From assembly GCA_002499545.1 (NCBI GenBank), contig DAME01000017.1, forward strand, positions 1 to 52,702: DNA of 52,702 nt. Reading direction: 5' to 3'. This DNA comes from Euryarchaeota archaeon UBA88. Its GTDB lineage: Archaea > Thermoplasmatota > Poseidoniia > Poseidoniales > Poseidoniaceae. Shown piece after piece: positions 33,234 to 42,484 of this stretch (positions are counted from its first letter, which is position 1; each line of letters opens with the position of its first letter). The notes beneath the pieces were generated by a model, which searched no databases, was not told the DNA's origin, and saw only the letters and a program-made list of their open reading frames with translations. The position numbers and the translations under genes were made by a program.

Positions 33234-35393
33234 TCATTCGTGAAAATCGAATAGCGAGGGTTGTTTGGAATTCTGTTCGGGCGTACGTTGTATTGGTTGA
33301 ACGGTATTTTCAAATTCCGTGGATGGAGAATCAGGTTCAGATAGAGCGTTCTCAAGATCCTGTTCATTCCAAATAGCCACTCCAAGGGATTGAGCTTTAG
33401 CTAACTTTGAACCGGCCTTTTCCCCAGCAAGCAAGACGCTCAATTGAGATGACACACTACCAACGGTTTTCCCTCCCGCGGCCTTGATTGAGTTTTGAAC
33501 TTCTTTACGAGGGCGTTGCAGGGTACCGGTCAGACAGAAGGTCATGCCTTCAAGAGCACCTCCACTTTCGACCTTTAGTTCATCCTGAATGTCAAGAATG
33601 TTCGCTAAATCGAGTAACATGGCCATGCGATTCGCCAATCCATCGCGCACCTGAACTGCGACTTTCGAGCCAATCCCTTCAACTGAACACAATGAACGAA
33701 TCGATTGATTTTCAGAGTAGGGTTTCCCTTTTTCATTGACCAATGGTCCAAAGTTCTCATCACCTGGCTCTGCTCCAGCATCTTCTACCCAGTGCATCAA
33801 ATTAGTGAACGAACATTGGTGTTGGGCAACCGACATAGCAAGTTCGGGGCCAATACCGGGCAGTCCGAGGGCGTGAAGGAATTTTCCAAGTCGGAGGTGT
33901 TTCGTCTTTGCAAGTTCCTCGAGAACATTCAATGCTGATTTTGTGCCCATTCGTTCCATGTTTTCAATCTCGGCTTGCTGCAACCTATACAGGTCTGGAA
34001 TGGAATGAATCATGCCGTGTTCAAGCAATTGTTCGACCAACTTTTCCCCTATGCCGTCCATCTCTAAGGCGCGACACCAATACAAAATCGTGCGGCTGGT
34101 TCGCGCTTCGCACATGAGATCGGAGCAACGCAGGAAGGCGCCATCAGACGTAAGTGAGCCCCCGCATGCGGGGCATTCTTCGGGTATGACAATGGTTGAG
34201 GCTGTTGCTTGCGATGGTTCAAACTGAGTCCCGTCTGCGTGAAATCGGTTGAGCAAATCATCCGGAGTCGACGGGCCTAAACTGGATTCAATCTTAGGAA
34301 TCACATCGCCGCGTCGAACAATGAGGACGCGGTCGCCGATACTCAATCCAAGCCGTTCGACTTCCCCGACATTGTGAAGGGTTGTGTGCTCAACCGTAAC
34401 GCCCCCCACAGTTTGAGGGGCAATTGTAGCTACTGGAGTCACAACACCGGTTCGACCTGTTTGCCACTGAACATCAAGCAAAACGGAAGTCGCCTCTTCA
34501 GGTGGGAATTTCCATGCGAGAGCCCACCTGGGATGGTGGGCTGTCGAGCCCAGAACTTCGCGCTGTTCGAGGTTGTCGAGTTTGAAGACGATGCCGTCGA
34601 TTTCATATTCATAAGAAGAGCGTTTTTCACTCCACTCTATCGTGGATTGTATCATGTCTGTTTGATTCGAATCAGAGGCGAAGACTTGCCACGGTGCCGG
34701 TTCTATACCGATTGTATTTTTCAAGAATTCCAGTCGCTCACTGTCGTACTGTGCCTCGGGTGCATTGTTGACAAACTGTACATCATAGGCCCAAAATACC
34801 AAATCTGAAGCATCTGCCTTGCCATCGCCGTGCTTTTGACGAAGTGCGCCGGAACACAGGTTTCTTGGATTTGGAGACACGTCCCGATATTTGTCTTCAA
34901 ACACTTTCAGTGGCATCACCACTTCTCCACGAACGTGACAGTTGACTGGGAGGTTCAATCGAAGTGGAATGTTCGCAACCAGCTTGGCATTCAGTGTAAC
35001 ATCCTCTCCCCTCTCCCCACTCCCACGAGTTGCCGCACGATGCAGATTGCCTGCTATGTATTCCAACGACAGTGCTGAACCGTCGAGTTTCGGCTGAGCA
35101 AGGTATTGCTTGCCGCCTGAAGTCGACTGCGTGATGAAATGAATGATGTCTTCATTGGACGTCCCTTTGCCCAAAGAACGCATAGGGAACATGTGCTCGA
35201 CCTTGACTGTGCCCGGTAACGGCTCTGGGCCAACCTGGTGCAGTTGGGAATTGTCTGGGTCGAGCCGTTGAAGTTCATTCCACAATGCATCGAACTGGGC
35301 GTCTGAAATTTCTGGTGAAGCGTGATTGTAGTACAATTCACGGTGGTACCGAACCGCCTCGGCCAGTTGCGAAATACGGTCAGCGCCGGCCAT
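33234..35393 (-). CDS. ligA: NAD-dependent DNA ligase
   Basis: 719 residues, slightly longer than bacterial LigA. Seals nicks using NAD+. Domain order: N-terminal Ia domain (YHRELYYNHASPEISDAQFD), adenylation domain with QPKLDGSAL (Lys 102 in KxDG) and TRGSGERGEDVT, GRTGVVTPVATI, OB fold, a zinc finger (CPACGGSLTSDGAFLRC plus a further Cys), helix-hairpin-helix repeats (HALGLPGIGPELA), and a C-terminal BRCT domain (MTFCLTGTLQRPRKEV). All expected parts are present. Most archaea use ATP-dependent ligase, so a bacterial origin is likely. It is 69 bases upstream of the CXCH operon, same direction. Confidence 0.96.
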   Translation of the reverse strand: MAGADRISQLAEAVRYHRELYYNHASPEISDAQFDALWNELQRLDPDNSQLHQVGPEPLPGTVKVEHMFPMRSLGKGTSNEDIIHFITQSTSGGKQYLAQPKLDGSALSLEYIAGNLHRAATRGSGERGEDVTLNAKLVANIPLRLNLPVNCHVRGEVVMPLKVFEDKYRDVSPNPRNLCSGALRQKHGDGKADASDLVFWAYDVQFVNNAPEAQYDSERLEFLKNTIGIEPAPWQVFASDSNQTDMIQSTIEWSEKRSSYEYEIDGIVFKLDNLEQREVLGSTAHHPRWALAWKFPPEEATSVLLDVQWQTGRTGVVTPVATIAPQTVGGVTVEHTTLHNVGEVERLGLSIGDRVLIVRRGDVIPKIESSLGPSTPDDLLNRFHADGTQFEPSQATASTIVIPEECPACGGSLTSDGAFLRCSDLMCEARTSRTILYWCRALEMDGIGEKLVEQLLEHGMIHSIPDLYRLQQAEIENMERMGTKSALNVLEELAKTKHLRLGKFLHALGLPGIGPELAMSVAQHQCSFTNLMHWVEDAGAEPGDENFGPLVNEKGKPYSENQSIRSLCSVEGIGSKVAVQVRDGLANRMAMLLDLANILDIQDELKVESGGALEGMTFCLTGTLQRPRKEVQNSIKAAGGKTVGSVSSQLSVLLAGEKAGSKLAKAQSLGVAIWNEQDLENALSEPDSPSTEFENTVQPIQRTPEQNSKQPSLFDFHE

Positions 35394-35424
35394 GTATAAC
35401 CTTCCAAGTCACAGGATATGAACA

Positions 35425-35853
35425 TCACGAAAACTGCAGCCCGAGGAGTTCCATATCCGCCAATGGGCAGCGAGTCATGATGGCTTTCGAGAGGATGCGA
35501 AGGTGAAGTTCTGCAACCACATGGACAGTTGCTTGGAACATGTGACCTGCATGTACGTTGTTGTCGTCGTCCGACCAGCAGCAGTGAATGTGTGTGAACG
35601 CTTTACCTTCTTGAGTTCGGGCGATGTTCCCCGATAAACTGACAAGTTCAGACGGGGTCTCCAAGAACCTGTGCTGATACACACCTTCCTCGTTCATGTA
35701 GCCGTATTTGTTTTCTCGAGTTCTCCCAATACCGCTGGTGATTGCGGCCGCATCGAAACCTGCTTCGTCAGCAAGCGATTGCAGCGATGTGTGGATTTCC
35801 TCGTTAGGATCGAGGCGCACAAACAAATCTTCCCCACTCCGAACCCATTCCAT
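35425..35853 (-). CDS. PPC/DUF296-domain protein
   Basis: 142 residues, a single plant-and-prokaryote-conserved (PPC, DUF296) domain. Signs: FVRLDPNEEIHTSLQSLADE at the start, AAITSGIGRTRENKYG, SLSGNIARTQEG, and the diagnostic His-rich block AFTHIHCCWSDDDNNVHAGH, followed by TVHVVAELHL. The His and Glu residues may bind metal. In plants the domain accompanies AT-hooks in DNA-binding proteins; the stand-alone prokaryotic form has no settled role. It lies 31 bases upstream of ligA in the same direction. Confidence 0.9.
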   Translation of the reverse strand: MEWVRSGEDLFVRLDPNEEIHTSLQSLADEAGFDAAAITSGIGRTRENKYGYMNEEGVYQHRFLETPSELVSLSGNIARTQEGKAFTHIHCCWSDDDNNVHAGHMFQATVHVVAELHLRILSKAIMTRCPLADMELLGLQFS

Positions 35854-35889
35854 GCCTTGCCCAATGCAAGACGCTTATTGACAATAACG

Positions 35890-36462
35890 CTATTCTTGCT
35901 CTGTAAGAGATGCGTCTGTAGAATTCCATTCAACCGTACCATCCAGCGCCATAGCAATACGCTGACGGGCGACCGTGAGGTCATTGTGTGCGCCACCTAA
36001 TGGCAAGGGGCCAAATACGCCCCAACCCTTGCGAAGCAGCATGATACGACGAGCCGGTTGTCGGCGTTGTAGCCGCAACCGTTTCCAGTCGTACCGTTGG
36101 CCGTCGGCAAACAAGTGTGTGCGCGTGACTGCGAAGCGCTTTGGTACGAGCAGCGAGATGAGATGAAGAGCAAGAAGTACGTCCCAGACAACAGCATACA
36201 AAGGGCTGGTATCCGATGCACCTATCAGCGCCCATGGAAGGGCCATCATGGCTGCCATAGATGCTAGGTTTCCCCACTGTCGAATCACTTCTTGTGGACC
36301 CTCGCTTTTCCAAGCAAATCCGCCGCCTTTTAGCTCACCAAGACGAGGAATGTCCTGCCGTTGACGGGTGAGCCAAAATGCATCCCACACGACGATGAGC
36401 CCCAGAATTGAAACAGCGAAGGCTGCAAAGGAATCTGGAGATACGAGCGATGATTCAACCAT
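35890..36462 (-). CDS. Membrane protein of unknown function
   Basis: 190 residues from ATG 36462, where GGTGG lies a few bases upstream; the longer frame starts inside the preceding gene. Three hydrophobic spans (SFAAFAVSILGLIVVWDAFW, LASMAAMMALPWALIG, and YAVVWDVLLALHLISLL). After them is a basic cytoplasmic region with VTRTHLFADGQRYDWKRLRL and RRIMLLRKGWGVFGPLPLGG, which resembles the strand pattern of PH-like membrane-protein domains. The last point is a guess. It follows the beta-helix gene after 10 bases. Confidence 0.75.
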   Translation of the reverse strand: MVESSLVSPDSFAAFAVSILGLIVVWDAFWLTRQRQDIPRLGELKGGGFAWKSEGPQEVIRQWGNLASMAAMMALPWALIGASDTSPLYAVVWDVLLALHLISLLVPKRFAVTRTHLFADGQRYDWKRLRLQRRQPARRIMLLRKGWGVFGPLPLGGAHNDLTVARQRIAMALDGTVEWNSTDASLTEQE

Positions 36463-36472
36463 ACAGCCACCA

Positions 36473-39400
36473 TCACAAATGCCGGTCGTCGATCTCTCTA
36501 CTTTCACCGCCACCACGACGAATCCGCATGAATGAAAGCACAATTCCAGCCGTAAGAAGAACAAGCAGCAGGAGTGTCATCGTTGAAAAGTCTCCACCCT
36601 CATTGCTCGATTGACCCTCGAGAGCATCCGATATTCCGTTGCCATCGTCGTCGAAATCTTCTGTCAAGTAGGTTGTTACTCCTTCAGGGCAATTCAAAGA
36701 ATCTGGTTGGCCGTCTCCATCGGTGTCTTGCCAAGCACAGGGGTCGACCGGCCAAGCATCGCGTGAATCTGAAAATCCGTCGTTATCATCATCATCGTCT
36801 TGGGTATCTGGCCCACACGGGAACCCGATACTTGCATCAAACCAAACACCGGTGACGGTGGAAACAAGGCAGGTAGAAGTCCAGTCTCCATCACTGTCGA
36901 GTTCAGTCACTTCAAAATCCACAGTAGCGCTTGATGTGCCTCCAAGGGTGTCGGTGACCTGAAGTTCAAGAACATACAAGCCGTGCTGCAAATCGGTGAT
37001 GTTGTACATCGGTTCGTTTGGACCACGCATGACTTCCACACCGCTAGAGTCGGTGACAATCCACACAAGTGTGAGGTCTTCGTTAGAATCCAAATCATCT
37101 GAGTATTCCGCAGAAGCACGAAGATAGACCGATTCCATTACCCGTTGACCAGGGTATGGTTCACTAATGCTGACACTCGGTGCAAGATTATTGGCAAGCG
37201 TGACCACGATGGTGTCTGGTGTCGAATCGTTCAGTGGCAGGGTCGTGTTCGTATCAGGTAATCCCGGTGCGGAAGTAAGGATTGTGAGACTTGTAAGTTC
37301 GGAGTGAGTCCCGTTCCCATGCACAGAGGTTGGTATCTCAACGAGAACTGAATTGCCCATAACGGTGGTTGAATAGAGAGGCGTAAGCCCATTGGTGGAT
37401 AGTGTAAACGTCACGTCGTAAGGAATTTGGTTCAAGCGTGCCTCGAAACTGAATGTTTTCCACGTCCTCAACTGTGCGCCGTCGTACATCGATGTGGAAT
37501 CGGTTGAACTGCCGATAAGATCGACCAGAATCGGACCAGATGCAGCGATTTCTCCGACGATTGAACCGGCTTCGAATCGAGCAGGATAATTGTCTGCTGA
37601 GAGAACGACTGCACTGAGAATATCCGGGTTTCGGACGATGAGTGGGGCGATGGAACCTGAATCAGAATCACCATGTAAATCAATTCCAACGGAATATGAG
37701 AACGCTTCTAAATCTTCGACGATAAGCGAGTCAAAGGAACGTCCGTGGTGGCTAATGAGTCCTTTACCGATGCCCAGTCCATTCAGCCTCACACCTGCAA
37801 TCAACCCCGCAGTGTTATCGAAATCAATTGCTGGTGCTCCGGTGAGTTCGATTGAATTCAGTTGGACAAAGCGATTATTGATGCCTGCAATACCTGCACT
37901 TTGACCAACCGTGCCGTTCAAATTCGTGAGAATGAAATCTCCGTCAATTGATTCCAGATACACGATGTGCCCTTCGCCCTCAAACCCAGATGCGTCGACG
38001 TTTGTGAGATGCCCAGAGACTGCCGTAAGATCAAAGCCAGTCGAAATGTTGGGACCAATGATAATGCTGTCCATCTCTACATTCATTTGACGTGCCCATA
38101 CTGCAGCTCCGTTGCACGATTCAAATCGAACGTTTTCAAGAAGCAGTGTAGAGGATGCAGGGAAGGCTTTGATGCACCCGTTTCCAGCATCATAGAAATG
38201 AGAGTTTTTGATGGTAAGATTGGTGTCGCTGTTCGCCTCAATCATAATCAGGGGATCTGCCCCTGATGAACGGGCAAAAGTGACACCGTCAGCAACGAGG
38301 TTTCCAAATCCTTGAGCGTAAAGGGCGGGCGACGATTCAACAACTGTTGATTGTGAAAGGTCGAGGAGTGAAGAAGGCGAGCTGCCGAGAATGAAGCCAC
38401 CCCACCGTGCCCCAGAGCCTGTGGATGAAAACGTTGCAGCTCCAGCGTCGAGACGACCGTTCACCGTCACAGTACTGGATTCAGAAATCCGAAGAGATAC
38501 GCCATCGTCGACAGTGAGTGTACCCATGGGGGAGATGGTCAAATCACCGTCGAGGAAGTATGGGCTCCATTGTGCCTCAAGAGTCAGCCACTGGTCCAGC
38601 GTCCCCGTGTCGAGTGTTGATGCCATGAACGTGTATTGGAATGAAGAGGTCGTGTCCCACGTTATAAAATCGTTAAATGAGCCGATATTGAGATTAATTG
38701 TCTGAATGCCACCAAGCGTCTGCGTTGAATCATCGACAAACAAGGCTGTTGCCGTGGTCGAAATCATGCCGTTTGCATCGGTCGATGATATGTCACCTCC
38801 AATCGAGACGAGTGCTCCTTCTACCGGGTTTCCTTTGTCGATGACCGACACGGAAAGAGACGCCAGCGATGTTAATTCAGCGCCCGTATTTGCAATAACT
38901 GTTCCTTGAAATTCACCGTTCAAAGCGGTAACTGAGCAGCCTGGTTGAAGCGTAAAAGAACCGAGAACTTCGATGTTGAAAATCGAACGAGTTGATTGAC
39001 AGGCCCATGTGAGGTTGGAATCGACCACGAGCCCACCAGCGAGTTCGGTACCCGAAATTGAGGAGTCAAGTCCCATGACAATGCTGTTCGCAAAAACATG
39101 AGCCTCGTCTCCAAGAAGTTGGGCAGAACCTTGGACTTCGATAGTACCGTCCGATGGAAGAACAAGTGAAGTTCCAATCAGCTCAATTCCACTCCCAGTT
39201 TCAAGGGTAAGGTCTCCCGAGAGTGTGTGCGGTGCTCCGTCTGGACGCGGCCCGAGAACGACGAAATCACCGGTTGAAATGGTCCAATCTCCAGAAGGAA
39301 TCACCGGTACTTGAACGGATTGCCCAACGGTTGCCCCGTAGAGTGTGACCGCTACGCCAGCTCCTGCGAGGGTGACTTCCACCGAAGAGCCCTGAGCAAG

Positions 39401-41167
39401 AAGCGGAAGGTCTGCGGCGCCATTGACATCACTGTGCAGTACAAATCCATGAACGGTGATGCTTGCTTGAATTGGGTTGCCTGAAAGGTCGGTAAAGGTC
39501 ACGGGGGTTTCTTCGAAATACTGAGAACTTGATACGGCAATGACGGCGTTTGTCGAGCCACCGTAGAGCAATGTACCGTCACCTAGCACATCCGCTGAAC
39601 CTGGCGGAGTATTTTGAGGTTGGAAATCTCGGATCGTAGCCGAGGTGTTGGTTGCAAGGGTGAGTGGAGTAGAGTGCGTTGCTGCGCTCCAATTTGACAC
39701 ATGAAGTTCCGACATACCTTCCAACACAACTGCGGAGGGATAGACGCGCGTGTTGAGATTTTTAAGAGACAATGAGCTTTGTTCGAGGGAGATTCCTGTG
39801 CCTCGGCCGTCTTTTACTGAGAACGTAGTACCTTCGAGGTGGGCGTTATTGGCTTGGATACCATGGCCGAAATTAAGACTTGAGAAAGAGGTGGCCTCAA
39901 CCTCTGCATACCATGCCTGAAGTCCCAGGGAAGTTGTGTCTTGCGATGAGTAAGCCTTCTCGACATCAACTGAAACCCACTGATGTACACCATCAAGTAG
40001 TGAGAGGGCGACTGCATCAGACGAAGTCATAACGATCCGAGCCTGCGTCATGTTGCTGTCCATGTCTCTCAAATCAATGCCGAGTGTGCTCGCGGTTACG
40101 TTGACAGAATTCAAAGAAAGTTGGCCGTTCCCAGTTGCTTCAATTCCTCTCTGGCTTGACATCAATGAGGAGTCGGTAAACGAGTGATGCCCGGGGCCGG
40201 AGAGGACTGCGCCGTTGGTTGAGTTGGTAAGGGTAAGATTCGACCATGCACACGTACCAGTACACCGCTGGTCAATGACTGCCGGTACCGAATTTTCAGA
40301 GTGGTCAAAGTCAATTCCATCTAAAGAAAAGGATTGAACCCCGTTACCCAAAAGAAGACGCTTGCCCGAGATTGTAGCTGAATCAACTGTCAAATCGTTG
40401 CTGTTCGATGCATCGATGAACAGTGAAATATTCGCCCCAGAAACATCTGAAACATGCGTTGAAGCTCCTTCTGAACTAGCGATGCCAACCGTGGCACCAT
40501 GCAAACTGATTGATTGTGCTGTAAGAGAACCGCTGTTTGAACGGAGTGCTGTACCGACATTGGAAAGCGCCACTCCCTCAATGAACGTAGTACCCGTCGA
40601 CCAAACGCCGCCGGCAACGTCGGTGAATGAACCCGTTGTAAGATTGAAATCTCCCGAATTCCGGACGACATCGTAATCGATGTGCGCAGCATCAAGTCCG
40701 TTGATCTCTGCTGAACCAAAGACGTTGAGACCAATGTATGCATCGTTCACAGTTAGCGTTGTGGCCGTGAGTTCACCTTCGACTTTAATTCCGGTCTTGG
40801 AATTGTTAATTGTAGTGTTGTCTAAAACAGCGTTTCCTGTAGAAGTGATGTGCAATCCAGTCCACATCCCGGCTCCATGCGAACCCTCAGTTAGCGGGGC
40901 TTGAGAAGAAAAGAATTCACTGTCTGTAGCAGCAAGTGTTCCTTCGATACGGATCCAGTGGCCGTCACCTCCATCGACAGTCGTACCAGGTTGGAGTGTT
41001 AGGGTTGTACCTGCCAGAACAGTCACGTTTCCGCTGAGTACAACCTCACCAGACCAAGTCGTGTCAGAACTCAACGAAGTGTCAACCGCTGAAGTCGAAA
41101 CAATCATCATTGAAAGAGAAGTACAAAGAAGCAGAAATGCCAAACTCACAGCCCGAAGGGTTCGCAT
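36473..41167 (-). CDS. Giant surface protein with parallel beta-helix repeats and C-terminal anchor
   Basis: 1564 residues; ATG 41167 has GGAG eight bases upstream. Signal peptide (LAFLLLCTSLSMMIVSTSA) then a long region of right-handed beta-helix character with repeated G-x-L/I-x-x-x-N/S turns. Its opening (VVLSGNVTVLAGTTLTLQPG, then HWIRIEGTLAATDS) is typical of NosD/pectate-lyase-like helices, and similar LTLETGSG and LTISPMGTLTVDDG openings recur. Near the C-terminus come Ig-like and thrombospondin type 3-like parts (DDDDDNDGFSDSRDAWPVD, DTDGDGQPD), a membrane span (MTLLLLVLLTAGIVLSFMRI) and a short basic tail. No catalytic residues picked out; adhesin or polysaccharide binding are possible. 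Confidence 0.85.
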   Translation of the reverse strand: MRTLRAVSLAFLLLCTSLSMMIVSTSAVDTSLSSDTTWSGEVVLSGNVTVLAGTTLTLQPGTTVDGGDGHWIRIEGTLAATDSEFFSSQAPLTEGSHGAGMWTGLHITSTGNAVLDNTTINNSKTGIKVEGELTATTLTVNDAYIGLNVFGSAEINGLDAAHIDYDVVRNSGDFNLTTGSFTDVAGGVWSTGTTFIEGVALSNVGTALRSNSGSLTAQSISLHGATVGIASSEGASTHVSDVSGANISLFIDASNSNDLTVDSATISGKRLLLGNGVQSFSLDGIDFDHSENSVPAVIDQRCTGTCAWSNLTLTNSTNGAVLSGPGHHSFTDSSLMSSQRGIEATGNGQLSLNSVNVTASTLGIDLRDMDSNMTQARIVMTSSDAVALSLLDGVHQWVSVDVEKAYSSQDTTSLGLQAWYAEVEATSFSSLNFGHGIQANNAHLEGTTFSVKDGRGTGISLEQSSLSLKNLNTRVYPSAVVLEGMSELHVSNWSAATHSTPLTLATNTSATIRDFQPQNTPPGSADVLGDGTLLYGGSTNAVIAVSSSQYFEETPVTFTDLSGNPIQASITVHGFVLHSDVNGAADLPLLAQGSSVEVTLAGAGVAVTLYGATVGQSVQVPVIPSGDWTISTGDFVVLGPRPDGAPHTLSGDLTLETGSGIELIGTSLVLPSDGTIEVQGSAQLLGDEAHVFANSIVMGLDSSISGTELAGGLVVDSNLTWACQSTRSIFNIEVLGSFTLQPGCSVTALNGEFQGTVIANTGAELTSLASLSVSVIDKGNPVEGALVSIGGDISSTDANGMISTTATALFVDDSTQTLGGIQTINLNIGSFNDFITWDTTSSFQYTFMASTLDTGTLDQWLTLEAQWSPYFLDGDLTISPMGTLTVDDGVSLRISESSTVTVNGRLDAGAATFSSTGSGARWGGFILGSSPSSLLDLSQSTVVESSPALYAQGFGNLVADGVTFARSSGADPLIMIEANSDTNLTIKNSHFYDAGNGCIKAFPASSTLLLENVRFESCNGAAVWARQMNVEMDSIIIGPNISTGFDLTAVSGHLTNVDASGFEGEGHIVYLESIDGDFILTNLNGTVGQSAGIAGINNRFVQLNSIELTGAPAIDFDNTAGLIAGVRLNGLGIGKGLISHHGRSFDSLIVEDLEAFSYSVGIDLHGDSDSGSIAPLIVRNPDILSAVVLSADNYPARFEAGSIVGEIAASGPILVDLIGSSTDSTSMYDGAQLRTWKTFSFEARLNQIPYDVTFTLSTNGLTPLYSTTVMGNSVLVEIPTSVHGNGTHSELTSLTILTSAPGLPDTNTTLPLNDSTPDTIVVTLANNLAPSVSISEPYPGQRVMESVYLRASAEYSDDLDSNEDLTLVWIVTDSSGVEVMRGPNEPMYNITDLQHGLYVLELQVTDTLGGTSSATVDFEVTELDSDGDWTSTCLVSTVTGVWFDASIGFPCGPDTQDDDDDNDGFSDSRDAWPVDPCAWQDTDGDGQPDSLNCPEGVTTYLTEDFDDDGNGISDALEGQSSNEGGDFSTMTLLLLVLLTAGIVLSFMRIRRGGGESREIDDRHL

Positions 41168-41264
41168 GGATGCTACTCCGCACTGCCCCCTATCAAACCA
41201 AAGGTTACAGGTTTGAAAAATCGAATGTTCTCACAACTTCACAGTAAGGTCAGGATGTGTAGAG

Positions 41265-41339
41265 TGGGCCCGCCCAGATTTGAACTGGGGTCTGACGGCC
41301 CCCAGCCGCCAAGTATAGGCCAAGCTAACCCACGGGCCC
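41265..41339 (-). tRNA. tRNA-Pro (anticodon GGG)
   Basis: A complete 75-base cloverleaf on the minus strand. Acceptor GGGCCCG/CGGGCCC pairs perfectly. T arm is CCCAG-TTCAAAT-CTGGG. The anticodon stem GGCGG/CCGTC (one G-T) has loop CTGGGGG, anticodon GGG, and discriminator A. CCA is not encoded and there is no intron. It starts only 12 bases after the rpoN stop codon. Confidence 0.93.
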
Positions 41340-41351
41340 CGATTGTGGTAC

Positions 41352-41555
41352 TCATTGAATGGAAGTACTGAACGGTGCTGCCTCATAGATGAGGTCAAGA
41401 TGACCGACATACATCCGGCGGCAGCAATACCGCTTCATACCGACCTTGTCGAGTGCTTCAGCAACTTCGACACCTGCGGCCTTGAGTTCGTTGAATTCTT
41501 CCCACTTGTGAGCAATGACTGCCCCGCAGCTGAAACATCGTACTGGTATAATCAT
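41352..41555 (-). CDS. rpoN: DNA-directed RNA polymerase subunit N
   Basis: 67 residues, the archaeal equivalent of Rpb10, an assembly platform subunit of RNA polymerase. Zinc ligands are visible: MIIPVRCFSCGAVIAHKWEE at the start (C-x2-C) and KRYCCRRMYVGHLDLI (Cys-Cys), which together define the family. GAGG seven bases upstream fixes the start. It is nine bases downstream of uS9, as in many archaeal operons, and ends 12 bases before tRNA-Pro. Confidence 0.98.
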   Translation of the reverse strand: MIIPVRCFSCGAVIAHKWEEFNELKAAGVEVAEALDKVGMKRYCCRRMYVGHLDLIYEAAPFSTSIQ

Positions 41556-41564
41556 AAAATCGCC

Positions 41565-42002
41565 TCATCGGTAGGACTTTTGCTTCTTGCGACGAGCACC
41601 GCGTCCAAGTTGGTGCTTTGGTTCCTTGCGTCGTGGGTCGTTCACCAAAAGGCTACGATCGAAGCGAAGGTATTCATCTCGAAGTTCTTCATCAATTCCC
41701 TCAGCGCCGCCGTTGTAGTGAACAAGTCCACGGGCAATGGCTGTACGGATGGCGTCGGTTTGACCCATAATACCGCCTCCAAGGGTCGTGATACTGATGT
41801 CGACTTTGCTCAATCGGTCCATGGCATCTGCGATGACAAGGGGTTCCATTGCTTTACGTCGAGCGAGCGATGGCGCCAAAATTTCGATTGGTGCACTGTT
41901 GACTCGAACTCGGCCCTTTCCTGCCTTGAGTGAGGCTCGGGCGACTGCAGTCTTGCGCTTACCGGATGATTGTACTGACTTTTGCTTTTTACGAGCCATC
42001 AT
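41565..42002 (-). CDS. rpsI: 30S ribosomal protein uS9
   Basis: 145 residues if the first of two tandem ATGs is used; 144 from 41999. Motifs: SGKRKTAVARASLKAGKGRVRVN, ISITTLGGGIMGQTDAIRTA (the GGG..GQ..A.R block), IARGLVHY, and the basic C-terminal DPRRKEPKHQLGRGARRKKQ that reaches tRNA in the P site, ending K-S-Y-R. GGAGGTGA just before the ATGs, overlapping the uL13 end, means translational coupling. Confidence 0.98.
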   Translation of the reverse strand: MMARKKQKSVQSSGKRKTAVARASLKAGKGRVRVNSAPIEILAPSLARRKAMEPLVIADAMDRLSKVDISITTLGGGIMGQTDAIRTAIARGLVHYNGGAEGIDEELRDEYLRFDRSLLVNDPRRKEPKHQLGRGARRKKQKSYR

Positions 42003-42484
42003 TGCTCACCTCCGGTCCAGCGGTGGGTAGGAGCGCCGAGATCAGCGCTGATATCTCCAAGCGTAATGAAACGCTCAGGGAGTGCTTTACGAATTTTCGT
42101 TAAGTCACCTGTTTGGTGGCCTTCTGGAAGGTCGCCAGACAAGTGGGACGGGCATCCGATTTCAACGCGTAAATTACGAAGAGCTCTGCGGCCACTGGTT
42201 TTCTTCTGGTACGGTAGCATACCACGAACTGCACGCTTGAGAATCATGTCAGGCATGCGAGGGAAGAACGGACCCTTACGGGCGTGGTTCAGCTCGTACT
42301 TGGCGTGGTATGTGTTGAGAACAGATCGTGGTCGACCACTGACAATCGCTTTCTCAGCGTTGACAATAATCACCTTGTCATCTCGGTGTTCACGGGCAGC
42401 CTTCAACAGAATATCTGCTGAAGCGGATGCAAGTCGACCGAGGATTAAGCCCTCAGCGTCGAAGACATAGGTTGTTTCATCCAA
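41999..42484 (-). CDS. rplM: 50S ribosomal protein uL13
   Basis: About 161 residues. YVFDAEGLILGRLASASADILL is the archaeal uL13 start, followed by VIIVNAEKAIVSG, PFFPRMPDMILKRAVRGMLP and YQKKTSGRRAL. No ATG is in frame before the conserved part. TTG at 42484 (giving MDETTYVFDAEG) or TTG at 42493 must be used, the former overlapping the eL18 stop region. The gene overlaps eL18 at its start and uS9 at its end. Confidence 0.95.
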   Translation of the reverse strand: MDETTYVFDAEGLILGRLASASADILLKAAREHRDDKVIIVNAEKAIVSGRPRSVLNTYHAKYELNHARKGPFFPRMPDMILKRAVRGMLPYQKKTSGRRALRNLRVEIGCPSHLSGDLPEGHQTGDLTKIRKALPERFITLGDISADLGAPTHRWTGGEQ

